Assembly (NCBI GenBank): GCA_019638185.1
Contig: JAHBUH010000002.1
Span: 124,001 to 188,000 of the forward strand
DNA: 64,000 nucleotides
Origin: Leadbetterella sp.
Lineage (GTDB): Bacteria; Bacteroidota; Bacteroidia; Cytophagales; Spirosomataceae
Reading direction: 5' to 3'
How positions within the stretch are numbered: the stretch's first letter is position 1; each line of letters begins with the position of its first letter. Shown piece by piece: positions 44,084 through 52,014 of the stretch. The position numbers and the translations under genes were made by a program. The notes beneath the pieces are model-generated. The model made no database searches and was not told the DNA's origin. It worked only from the letters and a program-made list of their open reading frames with translations.

Positions 44084-44851
44084 ATGATGAAGAAATGTTT
44101 AATTTCTATTTTAGGATTGGTCCCGTTTGGACTTTTTCTGAACCGGCAAAGAGACGATATACAAAAAATATCTTTTGAAATTACCTTTCCAATGATGAGT
44201 ACCGTAATGGATATACCATTTAGGGATACAGTCACCATTTATTATGATTCCAGTTATATAGTCTATGAAAAAGGATTTTTTCATACCGATGCCAGTATTT
44301 TTGGAGATATTATTGAAAATGATAGTCTTACAGGTACGTTTAAGGAAACCAACTCTGAAATTAACTCAACTGTAAAATCAGCTTTTTTTGGATATTTGAA
44401 GGGAGATAGTTATGGTATACTTTATTATCCATTTGGTAACCAGGTGAGTAAACAAAGAGTGGACACGATGAAACTACAATGGGGTGGGGATGCTTTTAAA
44501 AGTCTTTTGAAACTTGAGAATGTCAAACTGGTAGATAGGAAAGCTACTTCGAACAGGATAACTGAGAAGTATATTGCTATTGATAAAAAGGACGAAACAT
44601 TCCCTGATAGTATATTTGTCAATTATAGTTCTACATTAAAAAGAGATTTTTTCACTTTTAATAAAGAGTTAGAAGAGAAAAATCAGATGAAAATTTCAGA
44701 CATAGTGATGTTCTTTAAGCAGTCATTTTCTGAGATGTACGCCACAACATTACCTGAAAGAGAACTGTCTATCCGGATGCTGGATTCAAAAATTACTGAT
44801 TATGATAAGATCAGTAAAATTTTTGAGAAGTTCCGAAAAAATGACTTTTAG
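44084..44851 (+). CDS. Hypothetical protein, AT-rich
   Basis: I do not recognise this 255-residue protein. It starts with tandem ATG codons and a hydrophobic segment (about 4-20: CLISILGLVPFGLFL) that may be a signal peptide or anchor. The mature part alternates beta-strand segments (TVTIYYDSSYIVYEKG) and ends in a helical, charged stretch. The general build (short exported protein with DTVTIYYDSSYIVYE and a Tyr-rich middle) recalls GLPGLI-type proteins, but the GLPGLI motif itself is missing. It is much AT-richer than parC and the OmpA gene on either side, which suggests a later arrival. It converges on the RRM gene, whose terminator starts 15 bp after its stop. Confidence 0.55.
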   Translation: MMKKCLISILGLVPFGLFLNRQRDDIQKISFEITFPMMSTVMDIPFRDTVTIYYDSSYIVYEKGFFHTDASIFGDIIENDSLTGTFKETNSEINSTVKSAFFGYLKGDSYGILYYPFGNQVSKQRVDTMKLQWGGDAFKSLLKLENVKLVDRKATSNRITEKYIAIDKKDETFPDSIFVNYSSTLKRDFFTFNKELEEKNQMKISDIVMFFKQSFSEMYATTLPERELSIRMLDSKITDYDKISKIFEKFRKNDF

Positions 44852-44865
44852 GATCAGGCATAAAA

Positions 44866-44894
44866 CAAAAAAATGCCTCCCGCGGGGGAGGCAT
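44866..44894 (-). terminator. Terminator of the RRM gene
   Basis: On the minus strand the stem ATGCCTCCC (44894-44886) pairs with GGGAGGCAT (44881-44873) around a 4-nt loop and is followed by a run of T. Confidence 0.85.
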
Positions 44895-44918
44895 TAACGC
44901 ATAACGAGGTCCGAAGTC

Positions 44919-45191
44919 TTAATATCTCTCTCTTCTCTGAGGTCTCTCTCCTTTAGGCTCGGCAACTTTAACTACGATCGTACGACCGTCCAGTTCCGTC
45001 TCGTTCAGTCCATTAATGGCCGCTTGCGCTTCTGAATCGTCAGGCATTTCTACAAATCCGAATCCTTTGGAACGGCCTGTAAATTTGTCAAAAATAACCT
45101 TAGCCGAATCTACCGCACCGAACTCCTGGAATGCGCCAAGAAGGGTGTCGTCTGTAGTGTCGTAATTCAACTTTGCTACGAAAATGTTCAT
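44919..45191 (-). CDS. RNA recognition motif protein
   Basis: This 90-residue protein is a single RRM domain with a short arginine-rich tail (RPQRRERY). RNP2 is IFVAKLNY at residues 3-10 and RNP1 is KGFGFVEM at about 42-49, both intact, so single-stranded RNA binding is expected. Such small RRM proteins are common in Bacteroidota and cyanobacteria, where many are cold-induced; they may act as RNA chaperones, since many Bacteroidota lack Hfq. The gene stands alone with its own terminator. Upstream is a long AT-rich region (45192-45540) that may include a leader. Confidence 0.93.
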   Translation of the reverse strand: MNIFVAKLNYDTTDDTLLGAFQEFGAVDSAKVIFDKFTGRSKGFGFVEMPDDSEAQAAINGLNETELDGRTIVVKVAEPKGERPQRRERY

Positions 45192-45568
45192 TTTGAAAAA
45201 AAATAAATAATTAATAAATAGAGCTTAAACACCGTAGCAAAACCGATATGAATATTGACCTGCAAACGAAGTAGTAACTCGAAAACGTAGTAAAGATATT
45301 GGATTTAAATCACATTTCAAGTAGGATAGGATTTTATTTAGATGGGCAGCTCGCCACTTTTTTGTACTTTTTTTAGAAAAAAGGGCCTCAGCGCTACTGT
45401 TTTCGGCCTTTTTGACTCCCTTGGGAGGGGGAATTCCGGATATTAAATTTTCCTTAAAATTTATTAAACGGTAAGGGCCGGAGCTTTTTATTTTCAAAAA
45501 AAACGATTTGACAACATTAAAAATGACGTATCGTTATATATTTGTTAAACAGAATCAAACGGATTGGG
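45192..45568. other. AT-rich intergenic region between divergent RRM and OmpA genes
   Basis: These 377 bp separate two divergent genes. A 90-residue open frame on the minus strand (45225-45497) looks like chance. For the plus strand a -7 box TATATTTG is seen at 45537-45544, about 25 bp before the chosen ATG at 45569, but the expected -33 box at 19-21 bp spacing is missing. The minus side may hold the RRM gene's leader and promoter; no clear box was found there. Confidence 0.45.
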
Positions 45569-47560
45569 ATGAGGTCAGCGCTTACGCTTTTACTTTTGTT
45601 TTTTTGTTTTTTTTCGGGCCCGGCCGGTGTGGCCCAGCTGAAAAGCTATAAGCGGGGGCTGGCCAGTTTTGATAACGGCCACTATAACATTGCCATTCAG
45701 GAGTTTCTCAAAGTAAAAGAGATAGAGCCGGCTTATGCCGGAGAGCTGAACCGTAAGCTGGGCGATGCCTACCGCCTGAGTAATAAATGGGCGGAGAGCA
45801 TTCCTTATTATGAGAAAGCGCTGGAAAAAGGGGTAAAAGACACCGATATCCTGTTTTACCTGGGCTATGCTTTAAAATCAAAGGGAGAATACACCCGGGC
45901 AAAAGAATATTTCAAACGTTTTGCGGATGCTAAACCCACCGATAAGGTGTTAGCGGAGAGGGTGCTGCGGGAAATGAATTCCCTGCTGCTGACCGAATCT
46001 ATTTTCCAGAAAAATTCGGAAAAAGAATTCCGGAACCTGGAAGCTGTGAATACGCCCGGCACCGAGTTTACAGGCGCCATGTACAGCGGCCACCTGGTTT
46101 TTGCGGCATCCCGCAAGGAGAAGATTTATGCCAATGACCTGCCTTACCTGGGATTGTACAAAACCAAGGTCAGTGAAGACCTGGGTACCGTGGGGAAACC
46201 GGAACTTTTCAGTGCTTCCATTTTTGCGGATGACCGTAACGAAGGCTCGCCGGCCTTTACGCCTGACGGCAAGATCATGGTGTTTGCCCGTGGAAATTCA
46301 GGGAAGAGAAAAGACCTTTCGCCCGATGTGGATCTTTATATGAGCCGCTTTGTGCAGGGCGAAGGCTGGACGGCCCCCGTGCGGGTAACGGCCTCGGATT
46401 CCCTGGCGTTTGACGGCTCGCCGGCGTTCTCCGGTGACGGGAAAACACTTTATTTCAGCTCTAACCGTACGGGCGGAAACGGCGGCCTGGATATCTACCG
46501 CGTTAATATGGATGCCTCCGGGCGCTTTGGAAATGCGGTAAACATGGGCAAAGCCATTAATACGGCAGGAGATGAGATGTTCCCGTTCGTATCAGCTGAC
46601 GGTAAGCTGTATTTCTCTTCTGACGGCCACCCAGGCCTGGGTAAGCTGGACCTTTTTGTGGCCGTACGTACCGGCGGTAAGATCACGGTAGAAAACCTGG
46701 GCCTGCCGTATAACAGCTCTATGGATGATTTTGGCTACATGGAAGACGAGTACGGCAATGAGTTTTTTACTTCTAACCGCTCCGGAGGAAAGGGAGATGA
46801 CGATATTTATTATTACCGGGCGCCGGAAACACCGGCCGAGGTAACCCAGGCTCCGGTGCCTGATCCTGAGAAAGACAAAAAGATAGTGAATTATTACCTG
46901 ACTGGCGAGGTGCTGTCGGAAGGCAAGCCGCTGGATTCGGCGATAGTCCATATATACAAGATAGAAGGCGGCGTGGAAACCGCGTTTGCTGAAAACCTGG
47001 TGACCACCGCCGGCGGGAAATTCGGACCGGTGAAGATGGAGGAAGATGAAGATTATGTGCTGCTGACGGAGAAGCCGGATTACCTGACTAAGCGGGAGGG
47101 CTTTACCATGTACGGCCGTTCCATCCCCTCAGTGCTGCTGACCCGGCCGGTCACTGACACCACTTTTCATGTACGGATCCCGCTGGACCGGATTTTTGTG
47201 GGCAAGACCTTCCGCCTGGAAAACATCTATTATGACCTGGATAAGGCAGATATCCGCCCGGATGCCGCCCTGGAGCTGGATAAGCTGGTGCAGATCCTGA
47301 AAGATAACCCGGGCATCCGGATAGAGCTGGGATCCCATACGGATTCCCGTGCTTCTGACATCTATAACCTGCGGCTCTCGCAGCGCCGGGCAGATGCCGC
47401 CATTAATTATATCGTGAATAAGGGAATCTCGCGGGAGCGGCTGGAAGCCCGTGGCTACGGGGAGTCAGAACTGCTCATTGATAACGCTAAAACCGAGGCT
47501 GAACATCAGCAAAACCGGCGTACGGAGTTTAAGGTGATTGAGATCACGCCCGGTTCCTGA
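45569..47560 (+). CDS. TPR-propeller-OmpA protein, PorE-like
   Basis: The ATG at 45569 was chosen because it starts a signal peptide (MRSALTLLLLFFCFFSGPAG, cleavage near VAQ); the upstream TTG frame adds nine residues. The 663-residue product has, in order, TPR repeats (about 25-130), a WD40-like PD40 propeller (about 150-430; repeats such as GSPAFSGDGKTLYFSSNR and FPFVSADGKLYFSSDG), a carboxypeptidase-regulatory-like sandwich (about 450-535) and an OmpA peptidoglycan-binding domain (about 545-663; LGSHTDSRASDIYNLRLSQRR). This is the architecture of PorE, a type 9 secretion component, but PorE is a lipoprotein and no lipobox cysteine is seen here. It should link the outer membrane to peptidoglycan. 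No PorP/SprF-like gene is adjacent. Confidence 0.82.
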   Translation: MRSALTLLLLFFCFFSGPAGVAQLKSYKRGLASFDNGHYNIAIQEFLKVKEIEPAYAGELNRKLGDAYRLSNKWAESIPYYEKALEKGVKDTDILFYLGYALKSKGEYTRAKEYFKRFADAKPTDKVLAERVLREMNSLLLTESIFQKNSEKEFRNLEAVNTPGTEFTGAMYSGHLVFAASRKEKIYANDLPYLGLYKTKVSEDLGTVGKPELFSASIFADDRNEGSPAFTPDGKIMVFARGNSGKRKDLSPDVDLYMSRFVQGEGWTAPVRVTASDSLAFDGSPAFSGDGKTLYFSSNRTGGNGGLDIYRVNMDASGRFGNAVNMGKAINTAGDEMFPFVSADGKLYFSSDGHPGLGKLDLFVAVRTGGKITVENLGLPYNSSMDDFGYMEDEYGNEFFTSNRSGGKGDDDIYYYRAPETPAEVTQAPVPDPEKDKKIVNYYLTGEVLSEGKPLDSAIVHIYKIEGGVETAFAENLVTTAGGKFGPVKMEEDEDYVLLTEKPDYLTKREGFTMYGRSIPSVLLTRPVTDTTFHVRIPLDRIFVGKTFRLENIYYDLDKADIRPDAALELDKLVQILKDNPGIRIELGSHTDSRASDIYNLRLSQRRADAAINYIVNKGISRERLEARGYGESELLIDNAKTEAEHQQNRRTEFKVIEITPGS

Positions 47561-47616
47561 TAGGAAGAAAAGCTGTGTGGAAGTAGCGCAATCTATTTAA
47601 CCAATCAATTCAATTG

Positions 47617-48432
47617 CTATTTTTCCCAGCTCAGTTCCAGCTTGAGCCTCAGGGCATTATTCAGGTAGGAAGTAGTACTGTTAGAACTGGCCGCTCCCTT
47701 TATTTCAATGGAAGTGGGGTACTTATTTCCTACGGTCATCAGGTCAGACAGCTTTAGTACCGCGGTTCCCATAGTCTCATAAGCAGACGACCAGGCCGTA
47801 CTGTTTTCATCGGCATCCCGGAGCTGAATGGTCAGATCCGGTTCCGAAGCCGGCGAATTGCTCAGCAGCACGCCAGTGCCTGAATGCTCCCAGAAGAGGC
47901 TGCCGTTAGTCAGCTGCACGGCTGACACGTTGGTTTTAATGGCAGTGGAATAGCTGGCATTACCTGTGGTACCGAACCGGGCTGCGATGTATACGTCAGG
48001 CCCCCCGGTGACGTATACAGTTCCACTGTTCAATACATCCCATCCAGTGCCGTTAGGGTAGGCCGTGGCTGCGCTCAGAATGGTGCTTTTCTTGATCCGG
48101 ACTTTGGTGTACGGCGCTTCTACTGTAAGGGTCTTTGTTTCTGTTTTGGTGGAGCCATTCGCGGTAAGGCTGAGCCGGATGGTTTTATCTCCGCCGGTAG
48201 TATAAACTTTCTTCGGATTGACCTCCGTAGTAGTGGTTCCATCGCCAAAATCCCACAGGTAGCTGGCGTTTCCCAGGTTTTCAGTGGGAGTGAATGAAAT
48301 TTCAGCAGGGGCTCTGAAATCACCTCCTGTAGCAGCGAAACTGAATCCCGCGGTGTGCTCAGGATCCGGGTCTTTCTTTTTACAGGAAACCACAGTTACG
48401 AGCATGATCAGGGCTAAAAGTACTTTTTTCAT
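47617..48432 (-). CDS. PKD-domain lipoprotein
   Basis: This 271-residue protein has a lipobox ending at Cys17 (VVSC) followed by KKKDPDPE. A PKD beta-sandwich spans about 28-105, with the hallmark YLWDFGDGTTTTEVNPKKVY. The remaining 165 residues form a second beta-rich domain (about 110-271) of unknown kind. PKD domains usually mediate contacts with proteins or polysaccharides at the surface. Upstream are two copies of the inverted repeat that also precedes response regulator 2 (sites at 48488-48503 and 48568-48583), the nearer one at the same 23-bp distance from a -7 box. It is therefore a probable target of that regulator. The gene is alone on its transcript. Confidence 0.8.
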   Translation of the reverse strand: MKKVLLALIMLVTVVSCKKKDPDPEHTAGFSFAATGGDFRAPAEISFTPTENLGNASYLWDFGDGTTTTEVNPKKVYTTGGDKTIRLSLTANGSTKTETKTLTVEAPYTKVRIKKSTILSAATAYPNGTGWDVLNSGTVYVTGGPDVYIAARFGTTGNASYSTAIKTNVSAVQLTNGSLFWEHSGTGVLLSNSPASEPDLTIQLRDADENSTAWSSAYETMGTAVLKLSDLMTVGNKYPTSIEIKGAASSNSTTSYLNNALRLKLELSWEK

Positions 48433-48456
48433 TTTTTCTGAAGTTTAATTATTATT

Positions 48457-48503
48457 CAAAATTAGAGGTTAGATCAAAGCCTGTAAATACCCAATTTTGG
48501 TGA
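48457..48503 (-). promoter_or_regulatory. Promoter and proximal operator of the PKD lipoprotein gene
   Basis: On the minus strand the imperfect inverted repeat TCACCAAAATTGGGTA (48503-48488) is followed by 23 bp and a -7 box TAATTTTG (48464-48457); the ATG is 25 bp further. The same spacing from the same kind of site to TAGTTTTG is found before response regulator 2. Confidence 0.55.
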
Positions 48504-48567
48504 TTTTTCAGATTGATTTTATGTTTATTGGTGATACAAAGTTCGGGCAGGAAAGAATACGGCGGTA

Positions 48568-48583
48568 TCCCCAATTTTGGGGA
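48568..48583 (-). promoter_or_regulatory. Distal CCCCAA-N2-TTGGGG operator copy
   Basis: The 16-mer TCCCCAATTTTGGGGA is identical to the one at 51995-52010 and lies exactly 80 bp upstream of the proximal copy at 48488. The rest of the 306-bp gap between 48433 and 48738 shows no gene. Confidence 0.55.
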
Positions 48584-48738
48584 GGCGTAGGTCAGGAGGC
48601 TTTGTATACCCGTGATCGGTGATCGGGTAAGAAGGAGAGAATTTCATTTGCTTTGGTAGTTTTTATGTAATTTTTATAAGGACAAATTTTGCCCTTATAA
48701 AAACACGGCCCAATAGCATAATGATGCGGTCAGGTAGC

Positions 48739-49440
48739 CTACTTCCGGGTATAATAAACCCCCGTGGTAAAGAGTAGGAAGGCCCCGATCATAAACAGGT
48801 TTTTTACGATATGTACCCGGTAAAACCAGTCGGAAGTATGATCACTGAACATCTCATTGGAGAGGAAATCAATCAGGCCGGCCACCAGGGCTACCAACAG
48901 GATTGCGGTGGCAAAGTAAGTTTGTGGGATACGCAAAAGCGGCTTATCCAGCCGGGTATAGAAGATATAACGGATCAGGACGGAACCAATAAAGACCTTG
49001 TAGAGGTTATCTGCCACACTGCCCCAGCTCTGGTATTCTTTATAGGTTTCGCCGTACAGGGAGTTCATGACCGTAAACAGGATGCCTGTCACGGAGAGTA
49101 TTAAAATATTTCGCTTAAGGGCTTTATTATCCACAAGGTAGTAGGTGTACGCCCCCAGGAGAATAAAGTTTTTGAGAAAGTAGAGGGGGTCAACAAAAAA
49201 CGTATTGCTGATCTCGAATTTCTCCAGGAAGGGCCGGGCCTTTTCGTAGTTTTTGGTGGCAAAATCCACAAACCACGAGGTGCCCCAGTTCAGTAAGGCC
49301 CCAGCCAGGAAGTAAGCCAGCAGGAATACGTTCGGTTTCCTCAGGAAGGCTTTGTATTTAAACAGGGCCAGGATCAAAGGAATAACGGAAAAGAAGGACG
49401 CCACTTTCCCGAGCCACAATAAGACATCCAGTGAACTCAT
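48739..49440 (-). CDS. Seven-helix inner-membrane protein, unknown
   Basis: I do not recognise this 233-residue protein. It shows about seven hydrophobic helices (for example LWLGKVASFFSVIPLILALF, NVFLLAYFLAGALLNWG, FLKNFILLGAYTYYLV, ILILSVTGILFTVM, TYFATAILLVALVAGLI, LFMIGAFLLFTTGVYY), with no signal peptide and no catalytic motif. Its ATG overlaps the stop of the 158-residue gene as ATGA (49437-49440), so translation of the two is coupled. It ends the run response regulator 2, papain-like protease, 158-residue protein, membrane protein. A sensor, channel or immunity-like role is possible but unsupported. Confidence 0.6.
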   Translation of the reverse strand: MSSLDVLLWLGKVASFFSVIPLILALFKYKAFLRKPNVFLLAYFLAGALLNWGTSWFVDFATKNYEKARPFLEKFEISNTFFVDPLYFLKNFILLGAYTYYLVDNKALKRNILILSVTGILFTVMNSLYGETYKEYQSWGSVADNLYKVFIGSVLIRYIFYTRLDKPLLRIPQTYFATAILLVALVAGLIDFLSNEMFSDHTSDWFYRVHIVKNLFMIGAFLLFTTGVYYTRK

Positions 49441-49913
49441 TGGGGAGGGGGACCGCTTGAACCTTTTGGAATACCGCAGGGACTCAGGTTTTCACCGGCA
49501 GCGCCGTCCCCAAAGATCACCAGCACCGAGCCGAAAACGTGTTTGTACGCCGAGATATTGACCATGACCTGATCATCCCGCTTGCCAAAACACAGCGCAA
49601 TGCCCTCTGAGTCGGGAAATGGCCGCTCCCCGTTACGGGTTGTACGGTTTAAGAACATTTCCAGCACCTCTTTGGTAACCACGCCGTAGTTCACCGCCTT
49701 TTGGGTCTTGTATTTCTTGAATTTCGGCTTTTTCCGCGAAGAGCCGAATTTGGAAAAGGTGTACCCGTTTTCAGGTATCCCGGTTAATTCAGGGGAATCA
49801 GCAGGAATAAGATTCCAGTATTGCTGTTTGTAATTCCCCCTCAGCGAACGAACATGCGAGACGTACTCACTGTTCATTTCGAATTCATCTAATACGAGTT
49901 CTTCGGGTAACAT
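49437..49913 (-). CDS. Unknown 158-residue soluble protein in the protease cassette
   Basis: I do not recognise this protein. It has no signal peptide. The N-terminal third is acidic (LPEELVLDEFEMNSEYVSHV), the middle is strongly basic (SSRKKPKFKKYKTQKA, about 58-73), and a folded-looking part (about 75-140; GVVTKEVLEMFLNRT, ALCFGKRDDQVMVNISAYKH) is followed by a Gly/Ser/Pro-rich tail (GIPKGSSGPPPQ). It starts 6 bp after the papain-like protease and is coupled by an ATGA overlap to the membrane protein. Position between a protease and a membrane protein makes it a possible substrate, regulator or effector; the sequence does not decide between them. Confidence 0.55.
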   Translation of the reverse strand: MLPEELVLDEFEMNSEYVSHVRSLRGNYKQQYWNLIPADSPELTGIPENGYTFSKFGSSRKKPKFKKYKTQKAVNYGVVTKEVLEMFLNRTTRNGERPFPDSEGIALCFGKRDDQVMVNISAYKHVFGSVLVIFGDGAAGENLSPCGIPKGSSGPPPQ

Positions 49914-49919
49914 AATAGT

Positions 49920-51230
49920 CTATCGTTTAGGTAAAAATAATGTATTTCCATTATTCGGATTTCTTTTCCGGGAATATTTCGCCAGGATCTCGGGATCATC
50001 CGGGTTATCCAGCAGCCGGTCCAGGTCTTTTAAGGTAACATTCAGTAAAGGCACGGGATTGCCGGCCAGGCCCACGTGGGCGGTTACATTATCCTGGCTT
50101 CGCAGGAGCACCATGTTTTCTATCCGGGTGGGTACCGTCTGGTTAATGATGCAGTTCGTCAGCATGGTTTCTTCCCCGTTATAGGTTTCCAGTAAGAAGG
50201 AGCCACTCTGGTCAGATACACCCAGGGTAAGCGTGGCCGAGGTGCCGTCAGGGTAATCTATCCGTACCCAGTAGCCTTCTGTTTTGCCGTTTTCAGGGTT
50301 TATGATCCGGATCACGGTGATGGGGCTGTCAGGTGACCTCCGGATCTGGTAGGTATTTTTCAGCTGCTCAATTTCTGCAGTGGCGGTTAATATTTCATCC
50401 TGTTGCGATGCTTTCGCATTGGAGGCTTTGTTCAGCAGGTAGGAGGTGATGGCGTTTCCCAGGCTCCTGATTTCGCCAAGCAGGCTGTCTAACGCTGATT
50501 TCTGGATGTTAATGTTATAGTAGACATCACTTAACCTGACCTGCCAGGTGGTCCCGGAGGAGCCGCTGTTTTTCCAAAGGTTATTGTAAGACAGGTAATA
50601 CTGGCACCCTTCACACACTCTCCAGGGGTCCTGGATGTAGAGCAGCTTCTGGTCTTCGTACTCCAGGAAGCCCGTACAGACCAGCATGTGGCTGCGCCAG
50701 AACCCGGGGCCGCAGTTCGTGCAGCTGGTGCCGTTAAGGATGACCGGCTGATCCGCAAAGATATTTTTTTTGATGTTTTTCCACAGTTTTTCCCGGGTGG
50801 TGGCGGTGTATGTCTTGGTGGAATTAAAAGACTCTTTTTTAATGGTATATTTTTTATTTTTAAAGTAGGTGGTGAGGAAATCGGAGGAGCTGCCGGACTG
50901 GGACAGCCCGATGTTATAGCTGGCCGGATCCACTCCGTCCAGGCAGAAGGTGGTGGTATCTATGTTCAGGTTAGTGACGCTGCCCCCGCTCAGGAAACGG
51001 AAGTAGTCTTTCACAATATCCTGCTGCTCTACTTTAATCCCGGTGACCTCCCGGTTTACCATTTGGGTACCGGCGGCCCAGCACCAGTTGCTGAGCTGCT
51101 GCCCGTAAAGCCTGAAATTAGGGATTTTATAGAAGACATCGGTACTTTTGGCGGCCAGTATGCCCAGACCGGTCATGGCTACTCCTGCAATAATCACCGT
51201 TACTGTAAACACTTTTAAGATCTTATTCAT
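49920..51230 (-). CDS. Papain-like cysteine protease
   Basis: The start at 51230 (MNKILKVFTVTVIIAGVAM) gives a membrane-type N-terminal helix or uncleaved signal (about 7-28); an ATG at 51278 would fall in a -7 box. The 436-residue product has a papain-like domain of the AvrRpt2/C70 or C39-like kind: the nucleophile Cys50 in QQLSNWCWAAG, with the upstream Gln for the oxyanion hole, and the general base His181 in WRSHMLVCTG, with YIQDPW supplying the third residue. The C-terminal half (about 235-436) is beta-rich with ITVIRIINPENG and is unlike known domains. It follows response regulator 2 and precedes the 158-residue gene by 6 bp. Confidence 0.75.
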   Translation of the reverse strand: MNKILKVFTVTVIIAGVAMTGLGILAAKSTDVFYKIPNFRLYGQQLSNWCWAAGTQMVNREVTGIKVEQQDIVKDYFRFLSGGSVTNLNIDTTTFCLDGVDPASYNIGLSQSGSSSDFLTTYFKNKKYTIKKESFNSTKTYTATTREKLWKNIKKNIFADQPVILNGTSCTNCGPGFWRSHMLVCTGFLEYEDQKLLYIQDPWRVCEGCQYYLSYNNLWKNSGSSGTTWQVRLSDVYYNINIQKSALDSLLGEIRSLGNAITSYLLNKASNAKASQQDEILTATAEIEQLKNTYQIRRSPDSPITVIRIINPENGKTEGYWVRIDYPDGTSATLTLGVSDQSGSFLLETYNGEETMLTNCIINQTVPTRIENMVLLRSQDNVTAHVGLAGNPVPLLNVTLKDLDRLLDNPDDPEILAKYSRKRNPNNGNTLFLPKR

Positions 51231-51275
51231 CCGGGTCAGGATTAAAAATTCAAGGCAATCGTTATACCGTAAAAA

Positions 51276-51283
51276 CAAATATA
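51276..51283 (-). promoter_or_regulatory. Candidate internal -7 box before the papain-like gene
   Basis: TATATTTG on the minus strand fits TAnnTTTG and lies 45 bp before the chosen ATG at 51230. No -33 box is seen. It argues against the upstream ATG at 51278. Confidence 0.35.
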
Positions 51284-51303
51284 AAGAAATTTAACGAATA
51301 CCT

Positions 51304-51939
51304 CTACACCAGCCTCATGGCCAGCGCTTTCACTACCGCCTCCGGGGCGGAATTGACGTGCAGTTTATCGTATATTTTCTTCACATGGCTGTGCACGGTA
51401 TTAAAGCTGATATCGCAGTGGGCGGCGATCATCTTATAACTCATGCCTTTGACCATGCATTGCAGCACTTCCTTTTCCCGGGCCGTGAGGGAAATGTAGG
51501 ATTGCTCCCGCTGTACAAACTGGTTCTGGAACATGGCCAGCACCCGCGCCGCTATGGTGGGGTTCAGGTGAGAGCCGCCGTTATATACATCTTCTATGGC
51601 CTTTACATAGGTTTCAGGCCGGGGGTTTTTAATGATATAGCCGTTAGCACCGGCACAGATGGCCGCGAAGATCTTGTCATCGTCTTCAAAAACCGTCTGG
51701 ATCAGTACCTTCACCTCCGGGAAGGCGCTTTTGATCTGCCGCATGGCGTCTATGCCTGACAGGTGTGGCATCTGGATGTCCATCAGTACCACGTCCGGCT
51801 GGTATTTTTTTACCAGTTTTACAGCCTCTGTGGCATCGGGAAAGGCCCCCGTGAGCCAGAGCCCGTCACTGCTGGCCAGGTAGAGCGAAAGGCTCTCCCG
51901 GAAATTTTTATTGTCCTCAAACAGGAGTACCGATATCAT
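51304..51939 (-). CDS. NarL/LuxR-type response regulator (system 2)
   Basis: The ATG at 51939 (MISVLLFEDNKNF) matches the first residues of response regulator 1 and leaves a normal leader after the -7 box at 51964-51971; ATG codons at 51960 and 51966 would lie inside it. The 211-residue product has a receiver with phosphoacceptor Asp54 (VVLMDIQMPH) and Lys in YIIKNPRP, then a LuxR-type helix-turn-helix (about 145-208; LTAREKEVLQCMVKGMSYK and FNTVHSHVKKIYDKL). Its partner is the kinase at 52015-53157. An inverted repeat lies in the 75-bp gap between them and recurs before the PKD lipoprotein gene, so it probably controls itself and that gene. Confidence 0.92.
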   Translation of the reverse strand: MISVLLFEDNKNFRESLSLYLASSDGLWLTGAFPDATEAVKLVKKYQPDVVLMDIQMPHLSGIDAMRQIKSAFPEVKVLIQTVFEDDDKIFAAICAGANGYIIKNPRPETYVKAIEDVYNGGSHLNPTIAARVLAMFQNQFVQREQSYISLTAREKEVLQCMVKGMSYKMIAAHCDISFNTVHSHVKKIYDKLHVNSAPEAVVKALAMRLV

Positions 51940-51963
51940 CTTTTCACGTGTTATAGTCATGTA

Positions 51964-52010
51964 CAAAACTACGGCGTCTTTTTTACCCGGGAAATCCCCA
52001 ATTTTGGGGA
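51964..52010 (-). promoter_or_regulatory. Promoter and operator of response regulator 2
   Basis: On the minus strand TCCCCAAAATTGGGGA (52010-51995) is followed by 23 bp and the -7 box TAGTTTTG (51971-51964). The plus-strand 16-mer is identical to that at 48568-48583. Confidence 0.6.
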
Positions 52011-52014
52011 TAGG

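Noticed and set aside
45225..45497. 90-residue open frame upstream of the RRM gene
   Set aside because: It runs through the AT-rich promoter region, has no motif and has an irregular composition; likely chance.
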